Positions 35,726-44,462 of a stretch of 64,000 nt of DNA are shown here, in pieces. This stretch comes from Pseudomonas fluorescens (lineage in GTDB: Bacteria > Pseudomonadota > Gammaproteobacteria > Pseudomonadales > Pseudomonadaceae): contig NZ_OZ024668.1 in the NCBI RefSeq assembly GCF_902497775.2, forward strand, positions 1,139,826 through 1,203,825, in the 5' to 3' direction. The notes beneath the pieces were generated by a model. The model was not told where the DNA came from, did not search any database, and saw nothing but the letters and a program-made list of their open reading frames with translations. The translations under genes were made by a program, and so were the position numbers. The first letter of the stretch is position 1. Every line of letters begins with the position of its first letter.

Positions 35726-36594
35726 CTGCTGTTGTGGTATTACGCATGCCGTTGAGTACCGATCTCAGCGGCTTTGTCGGCCTGTTGCGGCGCCTGCAGG
35801 TGCCGCACCGGGTCAGCGAGGAGGGCGGCGACCAAGTGCTGTGGGTGGCCGAGAATCTTGCCGAAGACGTGCGTCAGTTGTACCAGCGTTTTCCCGAGGG
35901 CAATGCCGAGTTCGAACTGCCGGCCGACACCGCCTTGGCCGCACCGGCGCGGCCGAGCATTGGCGAGCAATTGCGCGCCAGCAAGGCCACGGCGGCGATC
36001 CTGCTGCTGTGCCTGATCGTTGCCGGCCTTACCGGCCTTGGCGACAATTTCGCCACCTTGAGCTGGCTGACGTTCCTCGATTTTCGCGTGCAGGGCGACT
36101 ACCTGTACTTCACCCCCTTGGCCGCCAGCCTTGCCGATGGCCAGTGGTGGCGCCTGTTCACGCCGATGCTGGTGCATTTCGGCATCCTCCACCTGGCCAT
36201 GAACGGCCTTTGGTACTGGGAACTGGGCCGGCGCATCGAACTGCGCCAGGGCCCGTGGAACCTGCTCGGCCTGACCCTGCTGTTCAGCCTGGTGTCCAAC
36301 GCCGCCCAGTACCTGTTTGGCGGCCCGAGCCTGTTCGGCGGCCTGTCGGGGGTGCTCTACGGTTTGCTCGGGCATGTCTGGCTGTACCAATGGCTGGCGC
36401 CCAACCCGGTGTATCGCATGCCGCGTGGCGTGCTGGTGATGATGCTGGTCTGGCTGCTGCTGTGCCTGTCCGGATTGATCAGCCTGCTCGGCTTCGGCCA
36501 GATCGCCAACGCCGCCCATGTCGGCGGGCTGTTGGTCGGTTGCCTCAGTGGGCTCTTGGGCGGGGCGTTGGCCCGGCGTAAACTGACCGCTTGA
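35722..36594 (+). CDS. glpG: Rhomboid-family intramembrane serine protease (GlpG-like)
   Basis: A 290-residue inner-membrane protease. A cytoplasmic N-terminal domain (about 1-85) precedes six transmembrane helices. The catalytic dyad is Ser209 in GGLSGVLYG and His266 in NAAHVGGLLVG, and the HxxMN motif is seen in FGILHLAMNGLWYW. The ATG overlaps the upstream stop. It cleaves transmembrane segments of membrane proteins; physiological substrates in Pseudomonas are not evident from the sequence. Confidence 0.95.
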   Translation: MTAVVVLRMPLSTDLSGFVGLLRRLQVPHRVSEEGGDQVLWVAENLAEDVRQLYQRFPEGNAEFELPADTALAAPARPSIGEQLRASKATAAILLLCLIVAGLTGLGDNFATLSWLTFLDFRVQGDYLYFTPLAASLADGQWWRLFTPMLVHFGILHLAMNGLWYWELGRRIELRQGPWNLLGLTLLFSLVSNAAQYLFGGPSLFGGLSGVLYGLLGHVWLYQWLAPNPVYRMPRGVLVMMLVWLLLCLSGLISLLGFGQIANAAHVGGLLVGCLSGLLGGALARRKLTA

Positions 36595-36608
36595 TTTTGG
36601 GAGACCTT

Positions 36609-36869
36609 ATGTCCACTTTTGCGCAAATGATTGAAAACATCACCCCGGAAATCTACCAAAGCCTGAAGCTGGCCGTAGAACTGGGCAAATGGGCAGACGG
36701 GCGCAAGCTCACCACCGAGCAGAAAGAGCTGTCGCTGCAGGCAGTAATCGCCTGGGAGCTGCAGAACCTGCCGGAAGACCAGCGTACCGGCTACATGGGC
36801 CCGCAGGAGTGCAGCTCGAAGTCGGCGCCAGTGCCAAACATCCTGTTCAAGTCGGATGCGATCCATTGA
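36609..36869 (+). CDS. YeaC-like DUF1315 protein
   Basis: An 86-residue protein matching DUF1315 (YeaC). The core carries QSLKLAVELGKWADGRKLT, and WELQNLPEDQRTGYM follows. It is soluble, with no known catalytic motif, and has a good ribosome-binding site (GGGAGACC) ahead of the ATG. Its stop codon overlaps the TTG start of the DUF2797 gene, so the pair is coupled. Function is unknown. Confidence 0.9.
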   Translation: MSTFAQMIENITPEIYQSLKLAVELGKWADGRKLTTEQKELSLQAVIAWELQNLPEDQRTGYMGPQECSSKSAPVPNILFKSDAIH

Positions 36870-37696
36870 TCGAACTCGGCCGCGGCTCCATCAGCAAAAT
36901 GTCGGCGCGTCTCGAAGCGCCGGTGGTGCAGTACGCTTTTCGTCTGGGCGAGCAGGAAGTACCGGTCAACCCCTTGATCGGCAAGACCGTGCGCCTGGAA
37001 TACCTCGGTGCAATCCATTGCAGCCACTGCGGGCGCAAGACCAAGACCAGCTTCAGCCAGGGTTATTGCTACCCGTGCATGACCAAGCTTGCGCAGTGCG
37101 ACGTGTGCATCATGGCCCCGGAAAAATGCCACTACGATCAGGGCACCTGCCGCGAACCTTCGTGGGGCGAGCAGTTCTGCATGACCGATCATGTGGTGTA
37201 CCTGGCCAACTCCTCGGGTATCAAGGTCGGCATCACCCGTGCGACCCAACTGCCTACCCGCTGGCTCGACCAGGGCGCAAGCCAGGCCTTGCCGATCGTG
37301 CGGGTTGCCACCCGTCAGCAATCGGGCCTGGTCGAAGACCTGTTCCGCAGCCAGGTGGCCGACCGCACCAACTGGCGCGCCTTGCTCAAGGGCGATGCCG
37401 AGGCGGTCGACCTGCTTGCCGTGCGCCAGCAACTGTTCGACAGCTGCGCCGAGGGCTTCAGCGCCTTGCAGGCACGCTTCGGCCTGCAGGCGATCCAGCC
37501 GCTGAATGACGCCGAGGTCCTGGAAATCCGCTACCCGGTCGAGGCCTACCCGAGCAAGATCGTCAGTTTCAACCTGGACAAGAATCCTGTGGCTGAAGGC
37601 ACGCTGCTGGGCATCAAGGGCCAGTACCTGATCTTCGACACCGGCGTGATCAATATTCGCAAATACACGGCGTACCAGCTCGCCGTGCATCAGTAA
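36866..37696 (+). CDS. DUF2797 protein with zinc-ribbon cysteines
   Basis: A 276-residue protein of DUF2797. The preferred start is TTG 36866, overlapping the upstream stop. The family's conserved beginning (GxxxKM) is here GRGSISKM, which the ATG at 36899 would cut off. Cysteine pairs lie in HCSHCGRKTK, CYPC, CDVC and later EKC..GTC, consistent with a bound zinc. The central VYLANSSGIKVGIT stretch resembles a GIY-YIG-like fold described for related proteins; that is an inference. It precedes pepN by 14 nt. Confidence 0.85.
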   Translation: MIELGRGSISKMSARLEAPVVQYAFRLGEQEVPVNPLIGKTVRLEYLGAIHCSHCGRKTKTSFSQGYCYPCMTKLAQCDVCIMAPEKCHYDQGTCREPSWGEQFCMTDHVVYLANSSGIKVGITRATQLPTRWLDQGASQALPIVRVATRQQSGLVEDLFRSQVADRTNWRALLKGDAEAVDLLAVRQQLFDSCAEGFSALQARFGLQAIQPLNDAEVLEIRYPVEAYPSKIVSFNLDKNPVAEGTLLGIKGQYLIFDTGVINIRKYTAYQLAVHQ

Positions 37697-37710
37697 AAAA
37701 GGACCGCCAC

Positions 37711-40368
37711 ATGCGTACCGAACAGCCGCAAGTGATCTACCTCAAGGACTATCAGGCCCCCGAATACCTGATCGACGAGACGCACCTGACCTTCGAACTG
37801 TTCGAGGACCACAGCCTGGTCCACGCGCAGCTGGTCATGCGCCGCAACCCGGCCCGTGGTGCCGGCCTGCCGCCGCTGGTGCTCGACGGCCAGCAGCTGG
37901 AGCTGCTCAGCGTCGCCCTGGACGACCAGGTGCTGAACGCAGGCGCCTACCAGCTCGACGACAGCCACCTGACCGTGCAGCCGACGGCGGCGACCTTCAC
38001 CCTCGACACCAGCGTGAAGATCCACCCCGAGCGCAACACCGCCCTCGAAGGCCTGTACAAGTCCGGCAGCATGTTCTGCACCCAGTGCGAGGCCGAGGGT
38101 TTTCGCAAGATCACCTACTACCTCGACCGCCCGGACGTGATGAGCAAGTTCACCACCACGGTGATCGCCGAGCAGCATCGCTACCCGGTGCTGCTGTCCA
38201 ACGGCAACCCGGTCGGTACGGGCCCGCAGGAAGACGGCCGGCACTGGGCGACTTGGGAAGACCCGTTCATGAAACCGGCCTACCTGTTTGCCCTGGTTGC
38301 CGGTGACCTGTGGTGCGTCGAAGACAAGTTCACCCGCCAGTCGGGCCGTGACGTGACCCTGCGCATCTATGTCGAGCCGGAAAACATCGACAAGTGCCAG
38401 CACGCCATGACCAGCCTGAAGAAGTCCATGCGCTGGGACGAAGAAGTCTATGGCCGCGAGTACGACCTGGACATCTTCATGATCGTCGCGGTCAACGACT
38501 TCAACATGGGTGCCATGGAAAACAAGGGCCTGAACATCTTCAACTCCAGCTGCGTGCTGGCCCGTGCCGAAACCGCCACCGACGCCGCCCACCAGCGGGT
38601 CGAGGCGGTGGTCGCCCACGAATACTTCCATAACTGGTCGGGCAACCGCGTGACCTGCCGCGACTGGTTCCAACTGTCGCTCAAGGAAGGTTTCACGGTG
38701 TTCCGTGATTCGGAATTCAGCGCCGACATGAACTCGCGCACGGTCAAGCGCATCGAGGACGTCGCCTACCTGCGCACCCACCAGTTCGCCGAAGACGCCG
38801 GGCCAATGGCCCACGCCGTACGCCCCGACAGCTTCATCGAGATCTCCAACTTCTACACCCTGACCGTGTACGAGAAAGGTTCGGAAGTGGTGCGCATGGT
38901 ACGCACGCTGCTCGGCGCCGAGGGCTTTCGCAAAGGCAGCGACCTGTACTTCGAGCGCCATGATGGCCAGGCCGTGACCTGCGACGACTTCATCAAGGCC
39001 ATGGAAGATGCCAACGGCGTCGACCTGAGCCAGTTCAAGCGCTGGTACAGCCAGGCCGGTACGCCGCGCCTGGCGGTCAGCGAGGCGTACGACAGCGCCG
39101 CGCAGACCTACAGCCTGACTTTGCGCCAGAGCTGCCCGGCAACCCCGGACAAGGTCGAGAAGAAGCCGTTCGTGATCCCGCTGGAACTGGGCCTGCTCGA
39201 TGCCCAGGGCAACGACATTGCCCTGCGCCTGCAAGGCGAAGCGGCTGCGGTTGGCACCTCGCGGGTGCTGTCGGTGACCGAGGCCGAGCAGACCTTCACC
39301 TTCGAAGGCATTGCCGCCAAGCCGCTGCCCTCCCTGCTGCGTGGCTTCAGTGCCCCGGTCAAGCTGAGCTTCCCCTACGACCGCGACCAGCTGATGTTCC
39401 TCATGCAGCACGACAGCGACGGTTTCAACCGCTGGGAAGCCGGCCAGCAACTGTCGGTACAGGTGCTGCAGGAGCTGATCGCCCAGCACCAGCAGGGCGC
39501 CAAGCTGGTTCTGGACCAGCGCCTGGTGACTGCGTTGGGCACGGTGCTGGCCAACGAGCAACTGGACCAGGCCATGGTCGCCGAAATGCTCTCGCTGCCG
39601 AGTGAGGCCTACCTCACCGAAATCAGCGAAGTGGCCGACGTCGATGCTATTCATGCCGCCCGCGAATTTGCCCGCAAACAGATCGCCGAGCAGCTGTTCG
39701 ATGCCTTGAACGCACGCTACCAGGCCAACCGTGCGGTGTCCCGTGGCACCGAGTATGTCGCCGAAGCCGAGCACTTTGCCCGTCGCAGCCTGCAGAACAT
39801 CGTGCTGTCGTACCTGATGCTCAGCGCCAAGCCTGAAGTACTGGCCGCGACCCTGGAGCAGTTCGACGCCTGTGACAACATGACCGAGCGTCTCACCGCC
39901 CTGGCCGTGCTGGTCAACTCGCCGTTCGAAGCCGAGCGGGCCACGGCCCTGGAAAGCTTTGCCGAGCACTTCAAGGACAACCCGCTGGTCATGGACCAAT
40001 GGTTCAGCGTGCAGGCGGCCAGTACCCTGCCGGGCGGCCTGGCACGGGTCAAGGCACTGATGCAGCACCCGGCGTTCACGATGAAGAACCCGAACAAGGT
40101 CCGCGCCCTGGTCGGTGCCTTCGCCGGGCAGAACCTGGTCAACTTCCACGCCGCCGATGGTTCGGGTTATCGCTTCCTGGCGGACCTGGTGATCGAGCTC
40201 AACGCACTCAACCCACAGATCGCCTCGCGCCAGTTGGCGCCGCTGACCCGCTGGCGCAAGTACGACAGCGCCCGTCAGGCGTTGATGAAGGCCGAGCTGG
40301 AGCGGATTCTGGCGTCGGGTTCGTTGTCCAGCGATGTGTATGAAGTTGTGAGCAAGAGCCTGGCTTGA
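37711..40368 (+). CDS. pepN: Aminopeptidase N
   Basis: An 885-residue M1 zinc metallopeptidase that removes N-terminal residues from cytosolic peptides. The exopeptidase motif GAMEN is at 267-271. The zinc site is H303-E304-Y-F-H307 with the third ligand E326 in LKEG, followed by the family TVFRDSEFS block. Length equals that of typical gammaproteobacterial PepN. A strong AAAAAAGGA ribosome-binding site precedes ATG 37711. A REP hairpin follows the stop. Confidence 0.97.
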   Translation: MRTEQPQVIYLKDYQAPEYLIDETHLTFELFEDHSLVHAQLVMRRNPARGAGLPPLVLDGQQLELLSVALDDQVLNAGAYQLDDSHLTVQPTAATFTLDTSVKIHPERNTALEGLYKSGSMFCTQCEAEGFRKITYYLDRPDVMSKFTTTVIAEQHRYPVLLSNGNPVGTGPQEDGRHWATWEDPFMKPAYLFALVAGDLWCVEDKFTRQSGRDVTLRIYVEPENIDKCQHAMTSLKKSMRWDEEVYGREYDLDIFMIVAVNDFNMGAMENKGLNIFNSSCVLARAETATDAAHQRVEAVVAHEYFHNWSGNRVTCRDWFQLSLKEGFTVFRDSEFSADMNSRTVKRIEDVAYLRTHQFAEDAGPMAHAVRPDSFIEISNFYTLTVYEKGSEVVRMVRTLLGAEGFRKGSDLYFERHDGQAVTCDDFIKAMEDANGVDLSQFKRWYSQAGTPRLAVSEAYDSAAQTYSLTLRQSCPATPDKVEKKPFVIPLELGLLDAQGNDIALRLQGEAAAVGTSRVLSVTEAEQTFTFEGIAAKPLPSLLRGFSAPVKLSFPYDRDQLMFLMQHDSDGFNRWEAGQQLSVQVLQELIAQHQQGAKLVLDQRLVTALGTVLANEQLDQAMVAEMLSLPSEAYLTEISEVADVDAIHAAREFARKQIAEQLFDALNARYQANRAVSRGTEYVAEAEHFARRSLQNIVLSYLMLSAKPEVLAATLEQFDACDNMTERLTALAVLVNSPFEAERATALESFAEHFKDNPLVMDQWFSVQAASTLPGGLARVKALMQHPAFTMKNPNKVRALVGAFAGQNLVNFHAADGSGYRFLADLVIELNALNPQIASRQLAPLTRWRKYDSARQALMKAELERILASGSLSSDVYEVVSKSLA

Positions 40369-40375
40369 TGGCCCT

Positions 40376-40422
40376 ATCGCGGGTCAAGCCCCGCTCCTGT
40401 AGGAGCAGGCTTGCCCCGCGAT
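40376..40422. repeat. REP-type hairpin after pepN
   Basis: An inverted repeat with outer arms ATCGCGGG and CCCCGCGAT and an inner CCGCTCCTGTAGGAGC stem. It belongs to the same REP family as those at 32707, 44055 and 58434. It lies in the 220-nt gap before the next gene; the rest of the gap holds no ORF, only a presumed promoter. Confidence 0.75.
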
Positions 40423-40589
40423 TGCTTCCCCGCAATTCCCCCGCTTAACAAAAGATAACGTCCCGTTCGTTGTCAGCCCTTTGCAAACCCCGATAGGATG
40501 GCTCTCAGCTATTGCGGGGCTCTGGAACAAGGTTTTTGCAGTACCTGCATATAGATTGACCCAAATAACAATAACCGGGGGATAGATCT

Positions 40590-41645
40590 ATGACTGAGCC
40601 TGTCATGGCGGGTCTCGGCGGTGCTGCGCGTAAAGCCGGCAGTCGCCCATGGGCATTGGCCGCCAGCGGCTTGCTGGTATTGGCGATCGGGCTATTGGCC
40701 AACACGGCCGAAGCCGCAACCGCGCAAACCGATGTCTACTCCACCGAATCGTCCAAGGCGGCTAAAAGCCTGTTGCTGGACGTCACCAAGGCCGGTGCAC
40801 GCCTGGTCGCCGTGGGTGATCGCGGCCATATCCTGTTTTCCGATGACCAGGGCACGACCTGGACCCAAGCCAAGGTGCCGACCCGGCAACTGCTCACTGC
40901 GGTCTATTTCGTCGACGACAAGCACGGTTGGGCCGTCGGCCACGATGCGCAGATCCTCGCCAGCACTGATGGTGGCGTCACCTGGAGCAAACAGTTCGAA
41001 GACCTGGCGCGCGAAGCGCCGCTGCTCGATGTCTGGTTCAGGGACACTCAGCACGGCTTCGCCGTGGGCGCGTATGGCGCATTGCTGGAAACCACCGACG
41101 GTGGCAAGCGCTGGAACGATGTCGGCGAGCGCCTGCACAACGAAGACCAGTTTCACCTCAACGGCATCGCCGCCGTAAAAGACGCCGGCCTGTTCATCGT
41201 TGGCGAACAGGGCAGCATGTTCCGCTCCAGCGACGACGGCCAGACCTGGGAAAAGCTCGAAGGCCCCTATGAAGGCTCGCTGTTCGGCGTCACCGGCACC
41301 GCCCAGCCACGAACCCTGCTGGCCTATGGTTTGCGCGGCAACCTCTACCGTTCCAGCGATTTTGGCGACACCTGGCAACAGATCGAATTGAAAGCCGCGC
41401 GCGGCAACCTCGAATTTGGCCTGGCAAGCGCTACGCTTCTCGATGATGGCAGCCTGGTATTGGTGGGCAATGGCGGCAGCGTGCTGCGCAGCAGCGACGA
41501 CGGCCAGAGCTTCAGCGTGTTCAACCGGGCCGATCGCATCGCCCTGGCCGGCGTCAGCGGGCTGAGTGAAGGGCGCCTGGTGCTGGTAGGCCAGGGTGGC
41601 GTGCACCTGGCTTCGGCCCAGGGCGCCGAAGGAGTGCAGCCATGA
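40590..41645 (+). CDS. YCF48/BNR-type beta-propeller protein
   Basis: A 351-residue protein. The N-terminus has a basic stretch and a hydrophobic segment ending near AEAATA (about residue 44), so it is exported or anchored. The rest is built of BNR-like repeats with DDGQTW-type aspartate boxes (DQGTTW, DGGVTW, DGGKRW, DDGQTW, DFGDTW, DDGQSF), as in YCF48/HCF136 photosystem II assembly factors. Its stop overlaps the MMPL transporter start (ATGA). In Pseudomonas such pairs often accompany DUF1302 and DUF1329 genes, which are absent here. A supporting periplasmic role for the transporter is inferred. Confidence 0.88.
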   Translation: MTEPVMAGLGGAARKAGSRPWALAASGLLVLAIGLLANTAEAATAQTDVYSTESSKAAKSLLLDVTKAGARLVAVGDRGHILFSDDQGTTWTQAKVPTRQLLTAVYFVDDKHGWAVGHDAQILASTDGGVTWSKQFEDLAREAPLLDVWFRDTQHGFAVGAYGALLETTDGGKRWNDVGERLHNEDQFHLNGIAAVKDAGLFIVGEQGSMFRSSDDGQTWEKLEGPYEGSLFGVTGTAQPRTLLAYGLRGNLYRSSDFGDTWQQIELKAARGNLEFGLASATLLDDGSLVLVGNGGSVLRSSDDGQSFSVFNRADRIALAGVSGLSEGRLVLVGQGGVHLASAQGAEGVQP

Positions 41646-44047
41646 CCCGTCAGGAGCAGTTCAACATGAATCAGCAGCAACACCATCAGGACAAGGCGAC
41701 TTTGCTCGAACGCCTGATCTTCAACAACCGCCCGGTGGTGATCCTCATCTGCCTGCTGGTCAGCGTGTTCCTGTTCTGGCAGGCCACGCAGATTCGTCCT
41801 TCTACCAGCTTTGAAAAAATGATCCCGCTCGAGCATCCCTTCATCGAGAAGATGCTTGAGCACCGCAATGACCTGGCCAACCTGGGCAACACCGTGCGCA
41901 TCTCGGTGGAGGCCACCGACGGCGATATCTTCAGCAAGGACTACATGGAAACCTTGCGTCAGGTGCATGACGAGGTGTTCTACATTCCCGGCGTCGACCG
42001 CTCCGGGCTGAAGTCGCTGTGGAGCCCCAGCGTGCGCTGGACCGAAGTCACCGAAGAGGGCTTCGCCGGCGGCGAGGTCATCCCGCAGACCTACAACGGT
42101 TCGGCCGACAGCCTCGACCAGTTGCGTAACAACGTGCTCAAGTCCGGGCAGGTCGGGCGCCTGGTGGCCAACAACTTCAAGTCGAGCATCATCGACATTC
42201 CGCTGCTGGAGTCCTACCCCGACCCGCAGGACCAGGGCAAACTGGTCAAGCTCGACTACCAGCAGTTCTCCCATCAGCTCGAAGAGAAGATCCGCGACAA
42301 GTTCCAGGCGCAGAACCCCAATGTGAAGGTGCACATCGTCGGCTTCGCCAAAAAAGTCGGCGACCTGATCGACGGCCTGATGATGGTGGCGATGTTCTTC
42401 GGTATCGCCCTGGTGATCACCTGGGTGCTGCTGTACTGGTTCACCTGGTGCATTCGCAGCACCATCGCCGTGCTGATCACCACCTTGGTGGCGGTGGTCT
42501 GGCAACTGGGGCTGATGCATGCGGTGGGCTTCGGCCTTGACCCGTACTCGATGCTGGTACCGTTTTTGATCTTTGCCATCGGCATCTCTCACGGGGTGCA
42601 GAAGATCAACGGCATCGCCTTGCAGTCCAGTGACGCCGACAACGCCCTGACCGCGGCACGGCGGACCTTCCGCCAGTTGTTCCTGCCGGGGATGATCGCC
42701 ATTCTGGCCGATGCCGTGGGCTTCATTACCCTGTTGATCATCGACATCGGCGTGATCCGCGAACTGGCCATCGGCGCTTCGATCGGTGTGGCGGTGATCG
42801 TCTTCACCAACCTGATCCTGCTGCCGGTCGCCATCTCGTATGTCGGTATCAGCAAGAAGGCCATCGAGCGCAGCAAGAAGGACGCCACCCGCGAGCATCC
42901 GTTCTGGCGCCTGCTGTCCAACTTTGCCAGCGCCAAGGTGGCGCCGGTGTCCATCGTCCTGGCCTTGCTGGCCTTCGGCGGCGGCCTCTGGTACAGCCAG
43001 AACCTGAAGATCGGCGACCTCGACCAGGGCGCACCGGAGCTGCGTCCGGACTCGCGCTACAACCAGGACAACGCCTTCATCATCGACAACTACTCGACCA
43101 GTTCCGACGTGCTGGTGGTGATGGTCAAGACCCCGACCGAAGGCTGCTCGGTGCACTCGACCATGGCGCCGATCGACGAACTGATGTGGAAGATGGAGAA
43201 CACCCCGGGGGTGCAGTCGGCGATCTCCCTGGTGACCGTGTCCAAGCAGATGATCAAGGGCATGAACGAGGGCAACCTGAAATGGGAAAGCCTGTCGCGC
43301 AACCCCGATGTGCTCAACAGCTCGATCTCCCGCGCTGACGGCCTGTACAACGCCGACTGCTCGCTGGCGCCGGTGCTGATCTTCCTCAACGACCACAAGG
43401 CAGAGACCCTCGACCGCGCGGTCAAGGCGGTGCAGGAATTTGCCGACACCCACAACAAGGAAGGCCTGGAGTTCCTCCTGGCGGCCGGTAACGCCGGGAT
43501 CGAGGCGGCTACCAACGAAGTGATCAAGTCGGCCGAGCTGACCATCCTGATCCTGGTGTACATCTGCGTGGCGGTGATGTGCATGATCACTTTCCGCTCC
43601 TTCGCCGCGACCCTGTGCATCGTCCTGCCGCTGGTGCTGACCTCGGTGCTGGGCAACGCCCTGATGGCCTACATGGGCATCGGCGTCAAGGTCGCGACTC
43701 TGCCGGTGGTGGCACTGGGCGTGGGCATCGGCGTGGACTACGGCATCTACATCTACAGCCGCCTGGAGAGCTTCCTGCGCGCCGGGCTGCCGTTGCAGGA
43801 AGCCTACTACCAGACCCTCAAATCCACCGGCAAGGCGGTGCTGTTCACCGGCCTGTGCCTGGCCATCGGCGTGTGCACCTGGATCTTCTCGGCGATCAAG
43901 TTCCAGGCCGACATGGGCCTGATGCTGACCTTCATGTTGTTGTGGAACATGTTCGGTGCGCTGTGGCTGCTGCCGGCGCTGGCGCGGTTCCTGATCAAAC
44001 CGGAGAAAATGGCGGGCAAGCAGGGCGGTTCGATTTTCGCCCATTGA
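41642..44047 (+). CDS. MMPL/RND-superfamily transporter
   Basis: An 801-residue inner-membrane transporter with twelve predicted helices in two halves. Each half has one helix followed by a large periplasmic loop and a five-helix block (about 245-400 and 620-780). The pattern GVGIGVDYGIY in the second half is typical of the MMPL/SSD group. ATG 41642 has AAGGAG 7 nt upstream; ATG 41666 also has AGGAG and is possible. It is coupled to the YCF48-like gene. Substrate is unknown; relatives export lipids or act with hydrophobic compounds. Confidence 0.92.
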   Translation: MTRQEQFNMNQQQHHQDKATLLERLIFNNRPVVILICLLVSVFLFWQATQIRPSTSFEKMIPLEHPFIEKMLEHRNDLANLGNTVRISVEATDGDIFSKDYMETLRQVHDEVFYIPGVDRSGLKSLWSPSVRWTEVTEEGFAGGEVIPQTYNGSADSLDQLRNNVLKSGQVGRLVANNFKSSIIDIPLLESYPDPQDQGKLVKLDYQQFSHQLEEKIRDKFQAQNPNVKVHIVGFAKKVGDLIDGLMMVAMFFGIALVITWVLLYWFTWCIRSTIAVLITTLVAVVWQLGLMHAVGFGLDPYSMLVPFLIFAIGISHGVQKINGIALQSSDADNALTAARRTFRQLFLPGMIAILADAVGFITLLIIDIGVIRELAIGASIGVAVIVFTNLILLPVAISYVGISKKAIERSKKDATREHPFWRLLSNFASAKVAPVSIVLALLAFGGGLWYSQNLKIGDLDQGAPELRPDSRYNQDNAFIIDNYSTSSDVLVVMVKTPTEGCSVHSTMAPIDELMWKMENTPGVQSAISLVTVSKQMIKGMNEGNLKWESLSRNPDVLNSSISRADGLYNADCSLAPVLIFLNDHKAETLDRAVKAVQEFADTHNKEGLEFLLAAGNAGIEAATNEVIKSAELTILILVYICVAVMCMITFRSFAATLCIVLPLVLTSVLGNALMAYMGIGVKVATLPVVALGVGIGVDYGIYIYSRLESFLRAGLPLQEAYYQTLKSTGKAVLFTGLCLAIGVCTWIFSAIKFQADMGLMLTFMLLWNMFGALWLLPALARFLIKPEKMAGKQGGSIFAH

Positions 44048-44054
44048 TGGGGCA

Positions 44055-44124
44055 ATCGCGGGGCAAGTCGGATCGCCGCACCGCCGCTCCCACCTTGGCT
44101 GTGGGAGCGGGCTTGCCCCGCGAT
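44055..44124. repeat. REP-type hairpin after the MMPL gene
   Basis: Arms ATCGCGGGGCAAG and CTTGCCCCGCGAT flank an inner CCGCTCCCAC/GTGGGAGCGG stem. It shares GCGGGGCAAGTCGGATCGCC with the copy at 58434. Confidence 0.8.
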
Positions 44125-44168
44125 GCTTTCAGGTATCATGGGGTTTTCCCGCCAGTGATCTTCCTGCA

Positions 44169-44462
44169 ATGACAACCCTCTCCCAAGCCCTCGAATCCTG
44201 CGACATGCTCACAATCGACGGCCTGCACGCCTTTGACTTCACTTTCGACGAAACCGGCCTGCGCATCGAATTGATGGACGGCCGCGTTCTTAAACAATGG
44301 TCGTTCACCCCGGAGCAGATCGGCGCCGCCCGTGCTGAAGGTGCCGACTGGCTGATCAACGCCGACACTGGCGAGCATCGGCTAGTCTGTATGAGTGCCT
44401 TTAGTGCCAGCGATGAGGACGAAGATGAAGCGCCTGCTGAAGAATCTGCTGATCGCCAGTAG
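44169..44462 (+). CDS. Small DUF5629-like protein
   Basis: A 97-residue soluble protein with a compact start (LTIDGLHAFDFTF) and an acidic low-complexity tail. It looks like the Pseudomonas DUF5629 family, from memory. Its 3' end overlaps the lactonase start by 38 nt, so the two are cotranscribed. Function is unknown. Confidence 0.75.
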   Translation: MTTLSQALESCDMLTIDGLHAFDFTFDETGLRIELMDGRVLKQWSFTPEQIGAARAEGADWLINADTGEHRLVCMSAFSASDEDEDEAPAEESADRQ

